Assembly: GCA_914767715.1 (NCBI GenBank)
Contig: OU612068.1
Coordinates: 25,170,001-25,234,000, forward strand
Reading direction: 5' to 3'
From: Membranipora membranacea
Taxonomy: Eukaryota > Bryozoa > Gymnolaemata > Cheilostomatida > Membraniporidae
Length of the DNA: 64,000 nucleotides
A model generated the notes under the pieces. It was not told the origin of the DNA. It was given only the letters and a program-made list of their open reading frames with translations, and did no database searches. Below, piece by piece: positions 63,375 through 64,000 of this stretch. Within the stretch, counting starts at the first letter, position 1, and each line of letters begins with the position of its first letter. Position numbers and translations under genes: made by a program.

Positions 63375-63443
63375 GCGGGCCGACGTCGCCCAGTGGTTAG
63401 CGTGTATGATCTCAGCGCGAGAGGCCCAAGTTAAAATCCCGGT
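63375..63443 (+). repeat. tRNA-derived SINE head
   Basis: CGCCCAGTGGTTAGCG (A-box-like) is followed by GCGCGAGAGGCCCAAGTT and a degraded B-box AAGTTAAAATCCC. It has no acceptor-stem pairing, so it is not a working tRNA. A second 3' half with a better B box (GAGTTCAAATCTC) is at 63549-63580. Confidence 0.6.
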
Positions 63444-63545
63444 GAACAGTGACAAAGGAGGAGTAAAACTACTTGGTGGTTTAACCTTTTTATAACTACT
63501 TACACCCACACTACATCATTAAATTTATACACCTGGATTGGATGG

Positions 63546-63585
63546 CTTTGCGCGAGAGGCCCGAGTTCAAATCTCGGTGGAGCCA
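63546..63585 (+). repeat. Second tRNA-like 3' half
   Basis: TTTGCGCGAGAGGCCCGAGT followed by TCAAATCTCGGTGG repeats the 3' half of the unit at 63375-63443 about 130 bp further on, suggesting a dimeric or tandemly inserted SINE. Confidence 0.55.
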
Positions 63586-64000
63586 GATTTTATTTACATA
63601 TCATCTCTTTATATACACCCCTGAAGTTTTGTGACATCAATGTTTGCGGCATTTCTAGTATCATTAAAATGCGTTGGAGGCTGGAGTTTAATCCCAGATA
63701 CCACAGGAGGAGCTTACAATATCCAACCTGGGGCACTTCACACCCTCAAAGTTTCTGCGCCTCCCCTAAGATTTTTCCGTAAATACGGCCCTGTAAATTT
63801 ATCTCATATCCATAGTGCGTAAAATATAAAAATATTTATTCCATATCAGTGATAATAGTACAGCAACAGAAGTAAACCCAGCTGATCTGTAAATTACGCC
63901 ACAAATTGAAAACTGTCAGTTGGTAAAGAACAGCAATCTAAATAACTCCCTGGGACCGCTATACGCTGTATGTGAGTTTTTGAAAATATAATATTGTATC
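63586..64000. other. Window end, repeat-derived sequence
   Basis: No gene. The segment ending at 63793 (CCTCCCCTAAGATTTTTCCG and then GGCCCTG) is the inverse of the hAT-like terminus seen at 42730. Confidence 0.45.

Overview
This is a window of an animal nuclear genome. It is AT-rich, its genes carry many short GT-AG introns (roughly 0.2-1.6 kb), and every recognisable gene is metazoan in character: alpha-tubulin with the intron after the initiator ATG, a polynucleotide kinase/phosphatase, the centriolar protein CEP76, GPI-anchored Ly6-type proteins and RING/B-box/beta-propeller (TRIM-NHL-like) proteins. The species cannot be named from this sequence; an invertebrate is most likely. All exon joins below were worked out by hand from splice signals and reading phase, with no transcript or database support.

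Layout. 1-11.4 kb: no recognisable host gene. It holds inverted-repeat elements, including a 1.8 kb element with a perfect 8-bp target duplication and a 671-bp TTAA-flanked element whose core carries two divergent tRNA-like units. 11.4-13.8 kb: alpha-tubulin (451 aa) with a compact CRE/CCAAT/TATA promoter. 15.6-19.3 kb: PNKP (577 aa, six exons). 19.9-21.8 kb, minus strand: an unrecognised 106-aa acidic protein in four frame-consistent exons, with a weak divergent gene candidate at 21.9-22.6 kb. 23.4-26.2 kb: a foldback-like inverted repeat and a LINE fragment. 26.5-33.6 kb: CEP76 (644 aa, 13 exons).

33.1-46.1 kb is a degenerate segmental duplication. A unit made of the last CEP76 exon, its 3' flank and a Ly6-type gene occurs at 33.1-36.4 kb and again at 39.2-45.1 kb, with a third Ly6 gene at 45.2-46.1 kb. 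The first and third Ly6 genes are open; the second is frameshifted. The copied CEP76 exon differs from the original only at synonymous sites. A 2.4 kb foldback-like element lies between the two units, and a hAT-like MITE sits at the stop codon of the third Ly6 gene.

47.7-58.6 kb: two convergent TRIM-like paralogues. The minus-strand gene is intact (624 aa). The plus-strand one keeps most exons in phase but has damage in its RING and coiled-coil exons and a deleted LINE in one intron. 58.7-64 kb: no recognised gene; one small TIR element with 8-bp target duplication, several hairpins and tRNA-like SINE pieces.

The genes do not form one pathway. Tubulin and CEP76 share cilium/centriole biology, PNKP serves DNA repair, and the Ly6 and TRIM clusters look like lineage-specific, fast-turnover families.
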